A stretch of 64,000 bases of DNA, from assembly GCF_045679555.1 (NCBI RefSeq), contig NC_092098.1, forward strand, positions 20,986,038 through 21,050,037. Direction: 5' to 3'. This stretch comes from Salvelinus alpinus (Eukaryota; Chordata; Actinopteri; Salmoniformes; Salmonidae). Each line of letters begins with the position of its first letter. Position 1 is the first letter of the stretch. Of this stretch, positions 1 through 12,077 are shown piece by piece. Both the position numbers and the translations under genes were made by a program. The notes beneath the pieces are model-generated. The model searched no databases. It worked only from the letters and a program-made list of their open reading frames with translations, and was not told the origin of the DNA.

Positions 1-1578
1 CCAAGCCTTCCCCATTTCTCTTTCTCCCAAATACAGTCAGCTGATGTTCTAAATGAGCTGCAAAATCTGGACCCTTACAAATCAGCCGGGCTAGATAATC
101 TGGACCCTTTCTTTCTAAAACTATCTGCTGAAATTGTTGCCACCCCTATTACTAGCCTCTTCAACCTCTCTTTCGTGTCGTCTGAGATCCCCAAAGATTG
201 GAAAGCAGCTGCGGTTATCCCCCTCTTCAAAGGGGGGGACACCCTTGACCCTAACTGCTACAGACCTATATCTATCCTACCCTGCCTTTCTAAGGTCTTC
301 GAAAGCCAAGTCAACAAACAGATTACCGACCATTTCGAATCCCACCACACCTTCTCCGCAATGCAATCTGGTTTCAGAGCTGGTCATGGGTGCACCTCAG
401 CCACGCTCAAGGTCATAAACGATATCGTAACCGCCATCGATAGGAAACAATACTGTGCAGCCGTATTCATTGACCTGGCCAAGGCCTTTGACTCTGTCAA
501 TCACCACATCCTCATTGGCAGACTCGACAGCCTTGGTTTCTCTAATGATTGCCTCGCCTGGTTCACCAACTACTTCTCTGATCGAGTTCAGTGTGTCAAA
601 TCGGAGGGTCTGTTGTCCGGGCCTCTGGCAGTCTCTATGGGGGTGCCACAGGGTTCAATTCTTGGACCGACTCTCTTCTCTGTTTACATCAATGATGTCG
701 CTCTTGCTGCTGGTGATTCTCTGATCCACCTCTACGCAGACGACACTATTCTGTATACTTCTGGCCCTTCTTTTGACACTGTGTTAACAACCCTCCAGGC
801 GAGCTTCAATGCCATACAACTCTCCTTCCGTGGCCTCCAACTGCTCTTAAATACAAGTAAAACCAAATGCATGCTCTTCAACCGATCGCTGCCTGCTCCT
901 GCCCGCCTGTCCAACATCACTACTTTGGACGGCTCTGACTTAGAATATGTGGACACCTACAAATACCTAGGTGTCTGGTTAGACTGTAAACTCTCCTTCC
1001 AGACTCACATCAAACATCTCCAATCCAAAGTCAAATCTAGAATTGGCTTCCTATTCCGCAACAAAGCATCCTTTACTCATGCTGCCAAACATACCCTTGT
1101 AAAACTGACCATCCTACCAATCCTCGACTTCGGTGATGTCATTTACAAAATAGCCTCCAAAACCCTACTCAATAAATTGGATGCAGTCTATCACAGTGCC
1201 ATCCGTTTTGTCACCAAAGCCCCATATACTACCCACCACTGCGACCTGTACACTCTCGTTGGCTGGCCCTCGCTTCATACTCGTCGCCAAACCCACTGGT
1301 TCCAGGTCATCTACAAGACCCTGCTAGGTAAAGTCCCCCCTTATCTCAGCTCGCTGGTCACCATAGCAGCACCTACCTGTAGCACGCGCTCCAGCAGGTA
1401 TATCTCTCTAGTCACCCCCAAAACCAATTCTTCCTTTGGACGCCTCTCCTTCCAGTTCTCTGCTGCCAATGACTGGAACGAACTACAAAAATCTCTGAAA
1501 CTGGAAACACCTATCTCCCTCACTAGCTTTAAGCACCAGCTGTCAGAGCAGCTCATAGATTACTGCACCTGTACATAA
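1..1578 (+). CDS. LINE reverse transcriptase (partial at 5' end)
   Basis: The frame is open from base 1 and ends with a stop at 1576-1578, so about 525 residues are visible; the first Met at 175 is internal and not the true start. In order: the fingers motif 'CYRPISILPCLSKVFE', motif A 'FIDLAKAFDSVNHHIL', the '[19 protein letters not shown]' block, and the catalytic 'YADD' at 733-744 (about residue 245 of the visible part). The thumb region carries 'YKYLGVWLD'. This is the target-primed reverse transcriptase of a LINE that copies element RNA at a nicked chromosomal site. The apurinic endonuclease domain expected upstream is outside the window. No internal stop is present, which suggests a fairly young copy. 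Family is CR1/L2/Rex-like by motif order; I cannot fix the clade by eye. Confidence 0.9.
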   Translation, partial: PSLPHFSFSQIQSADVLNELQNLDPYKSAGLDNLDPFFLKLSAEIVATPITSLFNLSFVSSEIPKDWKAAAVIPLFKGGDTLDPNCYRPISILPCLSKVFESQVNKQITDHFESHHTFSAMQSGFRAGHGCTSATLKVINDIVTAIDRKQYCAAVFIDLAKAFDSVNHHILIGRLDSLGFSNDCLAWFTNYFSDRVQCVKSEGLLSGPLAVSMGVPQGSILGPTLFSVYINDVALAAGDSLIHLYADDTILYTSGPSFDTVLTTLQASFNAIQLSFRGLQLLLNTSKTKCMLFNRSLPAPARLSNITTLDGSDLEYVDTYKYLGVWLDCKLSFQTHIKHLQSKVKSRIGFLFRNKASFTHAAKHTLVKLTILPILDFGDVIYKIASKTLLNKLDAVYHSAIRFVTKAPYTTHHCDLYTLVGWPSLHTRRQTHWFQVIYKTLLGKVPPYLSSLVTIAAPTCSTRSSRYISLVTPKTNSSFGRLSFQFSAANDWNELQKSLKLETPISLTSFKHQLSEQLIDYCTCT

Positions 1579-2035
1579 CCCATCTACAATTTAGCCCAAA
1601 CAACTACCTCTTTACCTACTGTATTTATTTATTAATTTATTTTGCTCCTTTGCACCCCATTATTTCTGTCTCTACTTTGCACTTTCTTCCACTGCAAACC
1701 AACCATTCCATTGTTTTTTTAGTTTTTATTTTAGTTGCTGTGTTGTACTCACTTCGCCTCCATGGCCTTTTATATTTTTATTTATTTATACATATATTTG
1801 TTTGCCTTCACCTCCCTTATCTCACCTCACTTGCTCACATTGTATATAGACTTATTTTTTTTTTCACTGTATTATTGACTATATGTTTGTTTTACTCCAT
1901 GTGTAACTATGTGTTGTTGTATGTGTCGAACTGCTTTGCTTTATCTTGGCCAGGTCGCAATTGTAAATGAGAACGTGTTCTCAATTTGCCTACCTGGTTA
2001 AATAAAGGTTAAATAAAAAATAAAAAAATTAAAAA
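1..2035 (+). mobile_element. Non-LTR retrotransposon (LINE), 3' part, 'family C'
   Basis: The window opens inside a LINE. An open reverse-transcriptase frame runs from base 1 to the stop at 1576-1578, followed by a T-rich 3' UTR. The 3' end reads gtaaatgagaacgtgttctc, then a 'cctggttaaataaa' repeat and an A-rich tail ending near 2035. That tail closely resembles the tails of the SINEs at 4622 and 2866. The element starts left of the window, so its length and 5' part are unknown. A second, inverted and truncated copy lies at 55438-56413. Confidence 0.9.
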
Positions 2036-2865
2036 AAATAGGCCTACATGTAAACTCCCCCACCACAACTATTTCACTAATAAGGGAGCTCTAAACAGGC
2101 CACCCTCTGGTTACCATGTCCCTAATCCTTAGTGATCTAAACGTTCCACAGATATTAATGCAGTTAACCCTGAAGGCTTCAGACGCGACTTGACGTTTAA
2201 CAGCAACTTACTCTTTATACTGCCATCTTAAATATTAAATGTCATATATCTATGATGTTCAAGTACCAGTATAATGAGAGTAATCTCTGTTGGTTTATGC
2301 CCCTTTGTCCTTTGTAGAATTTGAATAGAGAGTGGAACTAAAGACTGACGAAGACCTTCTGTTTGAAACGTAACACTCAATAAAACAAAGGGTGCATTCA
2401 GTATATGGGTATGTATTTATTTTTCAGGATGGTTAGTCCAGGAATAAAATATGATAAGCCAGAGAGTTTTCCTGTCTCTTATGCTCATTAACTAGTATAA
2501 TCAGAAATAGGTTGGAGCTGCAGAGTTCCATTCCCCATCCAGAGGGGTTATTTCTTAATAATGAGGGTTAATCCATCTACATTTCTTAGAAACACAGTGT
2601 TCAGACAGACAGACAGTGAGGGCTACAGCAGTCAGATGACACTGGTGAACCTAAAGCTCGTTATGACTGGAGTATCAGGAGTTGTTACAGGAGGTGGGAC
2701 TCAGGTGACCTCTGACCCTGGGTGTTGTCTATACACAGTGTCCATACAGGCACCTTTTGTAGAAAAGGCTCCTGTAGTCATTATGATTTTCTACAAAGGA
2801 GATTTCCTACTGTAGCATATTATGCAGTTTTGCACAAACATTCCAGTTTTTGCCATTTACATCAT
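2036..2865. other. Intergenic, no gene recognised
   Basis: No exon-like or RNA-like sequence was recognised. A stretch at 2341-2395 ('tgacgaagaccttctgttt', then 'gaaacgtaac') resembles a motif common in vertebrate repeats and may be a repeat fragment. The short open frame at 2561-2815 has no recognisable domain. Confidence 0.5.
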
Positions 2866-3087
2866 CCTCCCGAGTGGTGCAACGGTCTAAGGCACTGCTT
2901 CTCAGTGCTAGAGGTGTCACTACAGACCCTGGTTCGATTCTGGGCTGTATTACAAAAGGCCATGATTGGGAGTCCCATAGGGTGGCAGACAATTGGCCTG
3001 GTGTTGTCTGTGTTTGACTGGGGTAGGCCGTCAATGTAAATAAGAATTTGTTCTTAACTGACTTGCCTAGTTAAATAAATAAAGTAC
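2866..3087 (+). repeat. tRNA-derived SINE
   Basis: The head has tRNA-like internal promoter boxes: 'gagtggtgcaacgg' near the start (A-box-like) and 'ggttcgattctgg' (B box) at about 2929. The body includes 'attgggagtcccatagggtg' and the tail is 'gacttgcctagttaaataaa' type. The same SINE family occurs at 23335-23560. It would be transcribed by RNA polymerase III and mobilised by a partner LINE. Confidence 0.85.
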
Positions 3088-3943
3088 ATTTATAACGTAT
3101 AATTCACAATGAACTAACATGGGATGTAAGGGCACAGAAGCTGTCCTGTTATGTAGATATCACATTGGTTGTTGGTATACTGTAAGTGTTTTCATGCTGA
3201 CTGTGGGACTGTATAGCCAGCCATGGTTACTCAGACCTGGACCCATTGAAACCAGCCAGGCTATTTGCATATCCGTGTGCTTTCAGTGTTGATGGTTTAT
3301 GGAAATCTGACAATTCACAAGTTTCTACAGGACCAGTGTGTTGGTAAGGCTCCTGGAGCCCAGTGTTTCATTGGACAAATGTAACATATTCAGAGATGGA
3401 ACACACAGCACACTGACATAATCTGACAAAATAAGCTCTTTTCTGTTTTACTGTCATTAAGGAACAGAAAAGTTAGCAACACAATTCCACTCGGATGCTG
3501 AGGTGATTTGGAAGCATTTCAAATAAGCTGCTTACATTAATTCTATTTGAGGAGCCAGGCTTTTTGTCATTTGTTTTTAAAAATTGTGTTTTGTCATTGT
3601 TTTCCGCAAGAGCCGTCCCTCCCTTTTCACAAAACCAATTAATCTCCACACAGAGTTCCATACACAAGACTTAAAACGGTTTCATTAAAATATCCAGCAG
3701 CAGTGAAATTTAGGCTGCTGTGCTGCATTTTATTATACAAAAGACTGAGTTACATATACCGACAAATGCTACTGTCAAGAGATGATGTTCAGGATTAATT
3801 TAGGATATTTTAAATTAACATAATACAATTTAAATGTTAAAGAATGTATTGAATACATTCACAGATGCTACAGTGGGTGCTTGTATTTATTGAGAGTATG
3901 TCTTTTTTCAATCATTAGGTTGAATGATAAAGCCCCACTGGGC
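3088..3943. other. Intergenic, no gene recognised
   Basis: AT-rich sequence with no recognisable exon, RNA gene or repeat family. The open frame at 3473-3667 (minus) has no domain I recognise. Confidence 0.5.
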
Positions 3944-4621
3944 ACACCACGTCATTTCAACGTGGAAATGTGGGTAATATTTGGTTGAGACTTTGACCAA
4001 AAAGATTTCAACCTTTATTCACCCACTAAAAAAGACAGCCAGAAGTTTTGGAATTTAACAACGTGTTAACCATCTAAATTCAAATTCCAATGGAAAAACA
4101 ATGTCGGATTTTTGGTTTAGTTGTCATTTAAATGTGTTATCACTGCGCATTCAACCATTTAAAAGCACAGCAAAGTTTAAATGGGAATATTTTTATTTTT
4201 TACCACAGATTGTGATATCACTGTGCTTCATCTAATAGCAGAACCAAATGACCTGGATTACAGTTGAGATTACATTAAAAGTACATGGTGCAAGTGATCA
4301 ATGTCGTTCGAGATTCTGCACAGATTATTACAGCAATTGTGAAGATCTCCACAGACCTGTGACGACCTATGCATGCATGCACGCTATCTTGAACATGCAC
4401 ACTTTATATGATTACATAAAAAGAAATGTACAGTTACAGTAACCTCAAAATCTGTCCATGGATGTCTTACTCATTTTAAGGTTAAATGTTACATTAGTTT
4501 GCAAAATAGTCTTAACTTTAGGTTATTTACTATATTACAAAAGAGTTATAAAATGTGTTATATTTGTGCTTCATCTAATATCACAACCAAATTACCTGGA
4601 TTGCAAATAAGATTACATTTG

Positions 4622-4895
4622 CCAGCAGCATACAACCCTGCATACCACTGCTGGCTTGCTTCTGAAGCTAAGCAGGGTTGGTCCTGGTCAGTCCCTGGAT
4701 GAGAGACCAGATGCTGCTGGAAGTGGTGTTGGAGGGCCAGTAGGAGGCACTCTTTCCACTGGTCTAAAAAGTATCCCAATTCCCCAGGGCAGTGATTGGG
4801 GACACTTCCCTGTGTAGGGTGCCGTCTTTCAGATGAGACGTTAAACGGGTGTCCTGACTCTCTGAGGTCATTAAAGATCCCATGGCACTTATTGT

Positions 4896-4929
<34 letters not shown>

Positions 4930-5065
4930 AATTCCCAATCTGACCGTCACCTAATAATCCCCAGTTTACAATTGGCTCTTTCCTCTCCCCTGTAACTATT
5001 CCCCAGGTCGTTGCTGTAAATGAGAATGTGTTCTCAGTCAACTTACCTGGTAAAATAACTTTTTT
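4622..5065 (+). repeat. 5S-rRNA-derived SINE (OS-SINE1-like)
   Basis: The head 'cttctgaagctaagcagggt' followed by 'ctggatgagagaccag' matches the internal promoter region of 5S rRNA (A box, intermediate element, C box). The body contains 'gacgttaaacgggtgtcctg' and the tail is 'gtaaatgagaatgtgttctc' then 'cttacctggtaaaataac'. This is the organisation of the salmonid OS-SINE1/Deu-type SINE. It sits inside the duplicated part of the surrounding DNA element, so it inserted after that element and its duplication existed. Confidence 0.88.
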
Positions 5066-5261
5066 TTTTAAAACAGATTATTATTATAGCAATTGCAAAG
5101 ATCTCCACAGAACTGCACCCTTTGCATGCCATCTTAACATGCAAGCTTTCTATGATTACATAAGACAATTACAGTAACCTGAAAACGTGGCCATGGATGT
5201 GTTACTCATTTTAAGTTTGAATAAGTAAGATAACATTAGGATATTTACTGTATTGCAAAAG

Positions 5262-5652
5262 TGATATTGAATTGTGTTTGGTTGTCAACACAACCAAATG
5301 TCAACATTTTAAGGAGATGTATCTTTTGTGCCACTGACTTAGTCTGAGTTTAATTCCAGTTTTTCTACAAACGAATAATTTATATGTTGGATTCACGTCT
5401 CCATCTCAACCAAAGTTAAAGAATAGGACTAAATCTAATCCAATTTTAAATTAACTTTAAATTAAGTTTGATTTAGTCCTATCCTTTAACTTAGATTTTT
5501 GGTTGAGCCGGAGACGTGAATCCAACATATAAATGATTCGTTTATAGAAAAACTGGAATTAAACCCAGACTAAGTCAGAGGCACAAATTATATATCTCCT
5601 TCAAATTTTGACATTTGGTTGTGTTGACAACCAAACACAATTCGAAATCAAC
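5262..5652. repeat. Long foldback (inverted repeat, arms about 185 bp)
   Basis: The left arm (about 5262-5446) contains 'gtttggttgtcaacacaacc', 'gacttagtctgagtttaatt' and 'atgttggattcacgtctcc'. The right arm (about 5460-5652) holds the reverse complements in mirror order, 'ggagacgtgaatccaacat', 'aattaaacccagactaagtc' and 'ggttgtgttgacaaccaaac'. The centre is a short AT-rich spacer. Arms differ at scattered positions. A single strand would fold into one long hairpin, as in foldback MITEs. Confidence 0.85.
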
Positions 5653-5899
5653 CCAAGCTTGAAACCCTTTGCCTATATGTAATGTCAATTTTAGTTGAAC
5701 CATGGGTTGAATTTAAAAAAAAATTGCTGTAGGCCTACATTCTATCCCTGATGACACATGACTAATAAAGTATGGTTCCATTTAAATTGCTCTGTTAAAC
5801 TTACCCTTTGGAATGACTTTGATAGCAACAGTGAATCTATTTAGTTATTTAGAGATCTCTCAATAATCATTCTCAAGATAGCACATTGGTAATAGTCAG

Positions 5900-6000
5900 T
5901 GACAAATATCAAAGCTAGGCTGGACTTGGTTAAAACCCTGAATGGGAGATCAAATGGATAGCTGTAGATAAATCAACTCCCCAGTAGGAGGTGCTGCCCA
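5900..6000 (+). repeat. Possible degenerate 5S-like SINE head
   Basis: 'aaagctaggctggacttgg' followed by 'ctgaatgggagatc' resembles the 5S rRNA promoter region also seen at 4650-4710, and 'cagtaggaggtgctgccc' resembles the sequence just downstream in that SINE. No matching tail is visible. Probably an old fragment. Confidence 0.4.
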
Positions 6001-6275
6001 GCCTATAGTGGATATAACTTTGAAGATCTGACATTGTCTCAAATGTAGAAATTCAACATATTTTATAGAAGATTTGTTTGTCTATGTTGAAAATTGGTTA
6101 CCATGATGAGATAATCCTGTGGTTGAAATGTCACACTCAAAACAACAGTTGATGACTTTTTTCAAATCCAATGTATATTCCTGATAGATTCCACGTCACA
6201 ATATGTTAACAAATTACATTGAAACAATGTTGATTTAACCAGTTTGTGGCCAGTGGGGCATCCACTCCTTTTAAA

Positions 6276-7520
6276 TATACAGTACATTCGCAAAGTATTC
6301 TGACCCCTTGACTTTTTCCACATTTTGTTACGTTACAGCCATATTCTAAAATTTTGTTTAAAAAAATGTCCTTCATCAATCTACACACAATACCCCATAA
6401 TGACAAAGCAAAAACAGATTTATATACATTTTTGCAAATGTATAAAATTAAAAAACTGAAATATCACATTTGCATAAGTATTCAGACCCTTTACTCAGTA
6501 CTTTGTTGAAGCACCTTTGGCAGCGATTACAGCCTTGAGTCTTCTTAGGTGTGCCAAACTCCAAGTGGGCTGTCATATGCCTTTTACTGAGGAGTGGTTT
6601 CTGTCTGGCCACTCTACCATAAAGGCCTGATTACATTTACATTTAAGTCATTTAGCAGACGCTCTTATCCAGAGCGACTTACAAATTGGTGCATTCACCT
6701 TATGATATCCAGTGGAACAACCACTTTACAATAGTGCATCTAACTCTTTTAAGGGGGGGGGGGGTTAGAAGGATAACTTTATCCTATCCTAGGTATTCCT
6801 TGCTGCAGCACTCCTTGTTGGAGTGCTGCAGAGAAGATTCTCCCATCTCCACAGAGGAACTCTGGAGTTCTGTCAGAGTGACCATCGGATTCTTGGTCAC
6901 CTCCCTGACCAAGGCCCTTCTCCCCCGATTGCTCAGTTTGGCCGGGCGGACAGCTCTAGGAAGAGTCTTGGTGGTTCCAAACTTCTTCCATTTAAGAATG
7001 ATGGAGGCCACTGTGTTCTTGGGGGGGTTCAATGCTGCAGACATTTTTTAGTACCCTTCCCCAGATCTGTGCCTTGACACAATTCTGTTTCGGAGCTCTA
7101 CGGACAATTCCTTCCACCTCATGGCTTGGTATTTTCTATGACATGCACTGTCAACTGTGGGACCTCATATAGACAGGTGTGTGCCTTTCCAAATCATGTC
7201 CAATCAATTGAATTTACCACAGGTGGACTCCAGTCAAATTGTAGAAACATCCCAAGGATGATTAATGGAAACAGGATGCACCTGAGCTCAATTTCGAGTC
7301 TCATAGCAAAGGGTCTGAATACTTACGCAAATAAGGTATCTGTTTTTTATTTGTAATAAATTTGCAAACATTTCTAAAAACCTGTTTTCGCTTTGTCAAT
7401 ATGGGGTATTGTGTGTAGATTGATGAGGACATTTTTGTATTTAATCAATTTTAGAATAAGGTTGTAACATAACCAAATGTGGAAAAAGTCAAGGGGTCTG
7501 AATACTTTACGTGTCCAATC
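6276..7520 (-). mobile_element. Tc1/mariner-like transposon, inactive
   Basis: Inverted ends: 'cagtacattcgcaaagtatt' with 'gactttttccacattttg' at the left, and 'ggaaaaagtcaaggggtctg' followed by 'aatactttacg' at the right. A minus-strand transposase piece (6784-7044) carries the paired helix-turn-helix DNA-binding region ('LSNRGRRALVREVTKNPMVT'). The catalytic DDE part is absent and the body is interrupted by another repeat (6629-6815). A related copy is at 41492-42628. Confidence 0.85.
6629..6815. repeat. Repeat inserted in the Tc1-like element
   Basis: 'aagtcatttagcagacgctc' plus 'ttatccagagcgacttacaa' is a core found very widely in teleost genomes. It interrupts the Tc1 body after 'aaggcctgat', where the related copy at 42150 continues 'tggtggagtgctgcagag'. 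The run of about 12 G at 6752-6765 lies in it. The right limit is uncertain. Confidence 0.7.
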
Positions 7521-9803
7521 AAAACAACCGCAACAGATATTAGATGTCATATAAAAAAGCCAAAGCCACTAATTTCCCCTTGTCTACGGGTACATTTCAC
7601 TTTGAGACCCAACGACCCTGCAGTCACAATTGAGCAAATTAACAGGCAAGTGAACAATTGGAAAGCCAGACCCTGCATTAAGTGACAGGGAAGGGGCAGA
7701 ATTAGACAATACACAGCAAATAAGAGTAACATTAAAATGGCTTTTATGTAAGAAACCAGCTGTTGTCTACAATTCAGCAACCTTTCGGAGAGGAACCAGC
7801 CCCTGCCAAGGGACAACTAAGCTAAGCTGGCTCCTCAGCCATGCTGCCAGGGGAGAGGTTGTCATGGGTGATGCAGTTTTGGTGCCTTGGTGCCAATTCG
7901 GTGTATTTCATCATGACATCTGGAACTGGCCTTTCACTGCCTGGAGATCAAAACATGGCAGGCATCATGCTGGTCACCTCTTGAATAGATCTCAATAAAA
8001 GAGAAGGGGAATACTTGTTATTCCCTGACACAGAAACATGCTCGTTATCTCTCTCATTCTCTACCTACACCATGCATAAGGTGAACCATACATTGAGACT
8101 TTAATATCTTTAAAGATACATTCACTTAAATGCAAATTAAAATACGAAGGCGAAATAGAAAGTAAATGGTGTAGATCTAGGTTGTCTGTGTGATTGTCTT
8201 TCAGGCCAAATTAAGACATTCTATTGAAACAGAGCACAGAGGTTTATTCACAGGCTTTTCACACACATACAGTATGGTGTTAATCGTTTAGGAGCTACCG
8301 CCTGACAGGGGCCACAGGAGCCCTGGGCACATTCTATCGTGTTAATGGTCTGTCGTCAATCTTCATTTGTCCCTCTAATTTGACGAGGAGTTCTACGGAT
8401 TTATCACACAATCTCACACCATGAACAATACTTCCCACCTTCTTGAGATTCTGTCCCCGCCTTTTTCAATACAATGAACATTCATAAAATTCAAATAATT
8501 ACAGAGAAATTTGACAAGAAATTAGACGTACATTTGCTGTATACGTCAGGTGATAGGAATATAATTTTCTCATATCACCAGAGTGCTTTGAAAAGCAATG
8601 TAACTCCCACACTGCTGTTACAAACTATGCCAATCAGCCCTGGGGATGCCATCAACAGCTCTAATACCTGTTTGAAAAGGACATACAAACAACTGTTCCA
8701 TGAGCAGACATCCTACACAAAACTGTAAAAAAAAATAAAAAAAAGGAATTCATAAAAAAACATGAATGGTAGTTAGAGTATAGTTTGTGGTATGTGACAG
8801 GGAACTGTTTGCCCTCTCATTGCCCTCAATCAGTATCAATGGCCTTGCATTAGATTATCATTTACCAATTAGCCAAACCACAAGAGTAACCTTCCTTCCC
8901 CTCACTGATTATTTGGCAAGCTCAACTCTGAAGGACACAAGCTAGGTTGTTCCTGCAGTCTTCTTCTCATGTGGCACTAGTCCAAATCAGATGTTTCAAC
9001 ACACACACAAACAAAGACAGCTTTCAGGTGAAAATATGAGACCGTCCACAACCTTCAAACCAACAACTCATCAGTTGTGAAGAGAGTACCAGTACTAGTA
9101 TCCTTTCTGAAAACGTAATTAGTGGCGTAAAGTGGTGCTACACAACAGCAGCTCAGGTTCCAGATGATTGGGGGTACTTGTCTGTCAGTAGAGACGCAGT
9201 CAGGCAGGCAGAGAGAGGGATACCAACATGACTATTTACTCTGCTGCCTATTGTCAAATGCCAGCTGCCACTGGGATGACTGCGGTCTCAGATGCATGTG
9301 CAAATTCCTCTAATCCAGGCAATATGGCACCCTAAGACTGGAACATGGCGTTAATATATCTAATCTAAAACTAAACTAATTTTCGAAAGCACTCCCGAAA
9401 GAAGAACCAACACCTTCTGACGTTTTCCAAAGGGCAATGAGTGATGAGTCTATTTTCATCAAGAGGCTAGATATTTGTTTAAGTAGATCAGGTGATCTAC
9501 TTGAAAGATCTTTTTATTTTCATTATTGGAACCATGTTAAAAAAATACTGAGTTGTTTCAATAGTAAGCATTTTTGTCGATAAACTTCTAATGTAATGGG
9601 TTCTTTCTAAAGCATTTATTGACAAGACAAGTTGGCATATTCAAACATGTTCTGGTATTTGGTTTTAATTTCTGGAAATATTAATTACCTGAAGATTGGT
9701 TTGAATTTGTGATTTATGGGGCATGTGAAAATAGCATATAGAGAGCAATAGTAAAGGCTTCCTTTTGAAGGCACCAGCTCTGGGGAAATTCATGTTATGT
9801 TTC
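7521..9803. other. Intergenic, no gene recognised
   Basis: About 2.3 kb without a recognisable exon, RNA gene or repeat. Open frames here (for example 8474-8728) are short and lack any domain I recognise. There is a poly-A-rich patch near 8727-8760. Confidence 0.5.
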
Positions 9804-9938
9804 ACTATATTGGATCACTCCAATATATTGATATCACTCCGCGGCGGAGGGATACATTCGAGGTGAGGATTTACAGATTTACTCCCGTGTACACCTGTGT
9901 CACACCCCTATATATAGACCCCATGGCCACGACACACG
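9804..9938 (+). repeat. DIRS left inverted terminal repeat
   Basis: Contains 'ggatcactccaatatattg', 'gaggtgaggatttacagatt' and 'cccctatatatagaccccat'. The reverse complement of each appears near 15130, 15080 and 15020 in mirror order. A TATA-like 'ctatatatag' in the repeat could serve as the element's promoter (inference). Confidence 0.85.
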
Positions 9939-11039
9939 TTCTCTTTCATTTTCTCGGCGGGCGTCCGTATGGTTTGAGGTACAAACTTTCTGAAGTTCGC
10001 TTGGTAAGTGTAATATCTTGTGTGGAAGTATACTCCCTGACTGTTTGCAGCCTGGAGCAGCTGGCCACATGGCCAGCCCCTCCTCTTGAGTGCTCAACTC
10101 ACAGTGCACGGTTGTTCTGTATCTTCTGCCCGTGGTTTGTTGTACTTGTGTTTCGTTAGCGTTACACTATGACTCTGTGTGCATCCATTAGTATGGTGGC
10201 TCTTGCTGCCACAAACTGTAATTTACCTTACACAACTTGTCGACTGGCTTGTTCTGTGTGTGTTGTGAATTGCTTTAACATGTTGCTCTCTGCACCTTAG
10301 GCACGGGTTCTCTGCTAATTACCCTGCAGGTTTTTTTTCTTGTTCTTTCCACTGCAGAGTGTAAGAGTATCATGGTGGGCTTTCCCCTACGTTGAGACAT
10401 TAACTTTGGAGTTCCATAACAGAGTTACTCCATCATATGGTGCTATTTTTACTGCTTGGATATTAAACCGGAGGAATATTGCATTTGGCGTAAAACAAAT
10501 AAATCAAATCCATTACCTGGTTGCAGTTTTTTTGTTTGCCTGCTTTTTCCACACGGGTCTTCCCCGTTTTCTTTGCAGAGGTGCTGGGTAATGTATCCCT
10601 CACAGGGTTCCTATTCCTCCAGGCAGGTCCAGACATAAGCTCTCCCAGGGCGTCAGACCCCTGTTCCGTGACCTTGTAGGCTTGGCTGAGCTTATGGCTT
10701 CCCTTTGTGACGGGTGTGATGGTGGCATCCCCCTGGGGATCCGCATACCTCGTGTATGCACTGCCTGGGTTTGAGACACGTGGAGAGGGCAGTGGAGCGC
10801 CCTACTGGATGCCTGTTTTGTTTGGCGCCTGCGCCTGGTGCGATTGGAGGCCATGCGCAAGTGGGTTGGCCAGACGAGCTCCCTCCCTCAGGAGTGGTGC
10901 GCCAACGAGCTGTTAGTCCCTGTACTGGGCCCAGTACCCCTCCCAGGAAGCGTGGCCGTAGCCACCGTAGTCAAAGCCCATCTGTTGCCAGTCCTGGACG
11001 GGGGCAGGAGTTGGACCGCTGGAACACCTTGAACGGAGG

Positions 11040-11519
11040 GTGCATGCCCTGCTTCAGGTTGATAGCTTTGATGGCGACGACAGCTGTTCTCTATTGGCCA
11101 GTGATAGGCTGTTCCTGGGGGACGAGGCTGGCACTGTTCACCACCGTGAGCGGGACTACCAGGCTGACAGGCCATCAGAAGCTGGCAGCGGGGCTTCATC
11201 ACCCCCAGCGGCTCGAGAGGCTATGAGGGGCCTACTCACTCGGGTAGCCACTGCACTGGTCATCAAACTGGTGGACAGTGATGACTCTCCATCTGTCCCA
11301 ATCTCTGCTGAGTTCCGCAAGGCCTTGCAGGAGAGCTGGGCCTCTGCCAGGGGACGCTTCCGACTCACAGCAGAGATTGGACCATGGCGTTATGTTGCGG
11401 GCGCAGAGTCACTCGGCCTCCGGGAGTACCCAACCATGGACACCATGATAGCTGCCATGGTCCTCCCGGAAGGAGATTATAGTGCGGAATCCGCGACTGA
11501 AGTCGGGACCCCCCCGTAG
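11040..11519 (+). pseudogene. Gag-like frame of the DIRS element
   Basis: A 159-residue frame sits where DIRS elements carry gag, upstream of the reverse transcriptase. It includes 'EFRKALQESWASARGRF', like the 'W-x-x-P' region of DIRS gag proteins. No zinc knuckle is visible. The reading frame upstream (10340-11040) is broken, so the protein is probably incomplete. Assignment rests mainly on position. Confidence 0.45.
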
Positions 11520-12077
11520 TCTTTGATGCGGACTTGAAAGCCACATATGGGTCCCTCTGCTCTCTTGGCCGCCTTACCAACACGACCATGCTGCTGCCGG
11601 CCTAACTGCAGACTCTGTTGCCCCGGCTACAGGAGGGCACAGAGGAGCTCCTCCGGGACGCAATGGAGGTGTCTCGCCTGCTTTCCCTGCTCCAGAGGGA
11701 TGTGGCACACGCAAACTGACGGGCCATGGCGCAGGTGATTACCTCCCGGCGCCATCTCTGGCTGGCCCAATCCTGTCTGCCAGCTGCTCTCCAGAGCACA
11801 TTTTCCACTCTCCCCATCACCCCAGGGCTGACGACTGACCATGGGGTTGATGACGTTCTGGGGTTGATGATGTTCTGGAGCAGACCGATAAGGTTCGTAA
11901 GGACCGGGAGACCATGAGACGGTTCAGGCCCCGGGTCCAAGGCAGATGGACCGTTGCCACCGACCTGCACCCGAACGATGGTGTGGTCCCTCTCCTGTCC
12001 CATCGCCTCGTGCTGAGGGACGACAGCGGGGAGGGGCACAGCATGCGGTGGAGCAACAACCTGTCAACCGTCACCGC

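Larger units (their letters stand above)
3944..6262. mobile_element. Large non-coding DNA element with inverted ends
   Basis: The left end reads 'ccccactgggcacacc' and the right end 'tggccagtgggg', giving short inverted termini, with 'caacgtgg'/'aacaatgttgatttaacc' sequence next to them. This terminal pattern is common in teleost hairpin-type MITEs. There is no transposase frame. Inside are a tandemly duplicated segment (4208-4547 resembles 4548-4621 plus 5075-5260), a 5S-type SINE (4622-5065) and a long foldback (5262-5652). Exact limits are by eye. Confidence 0.6.
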
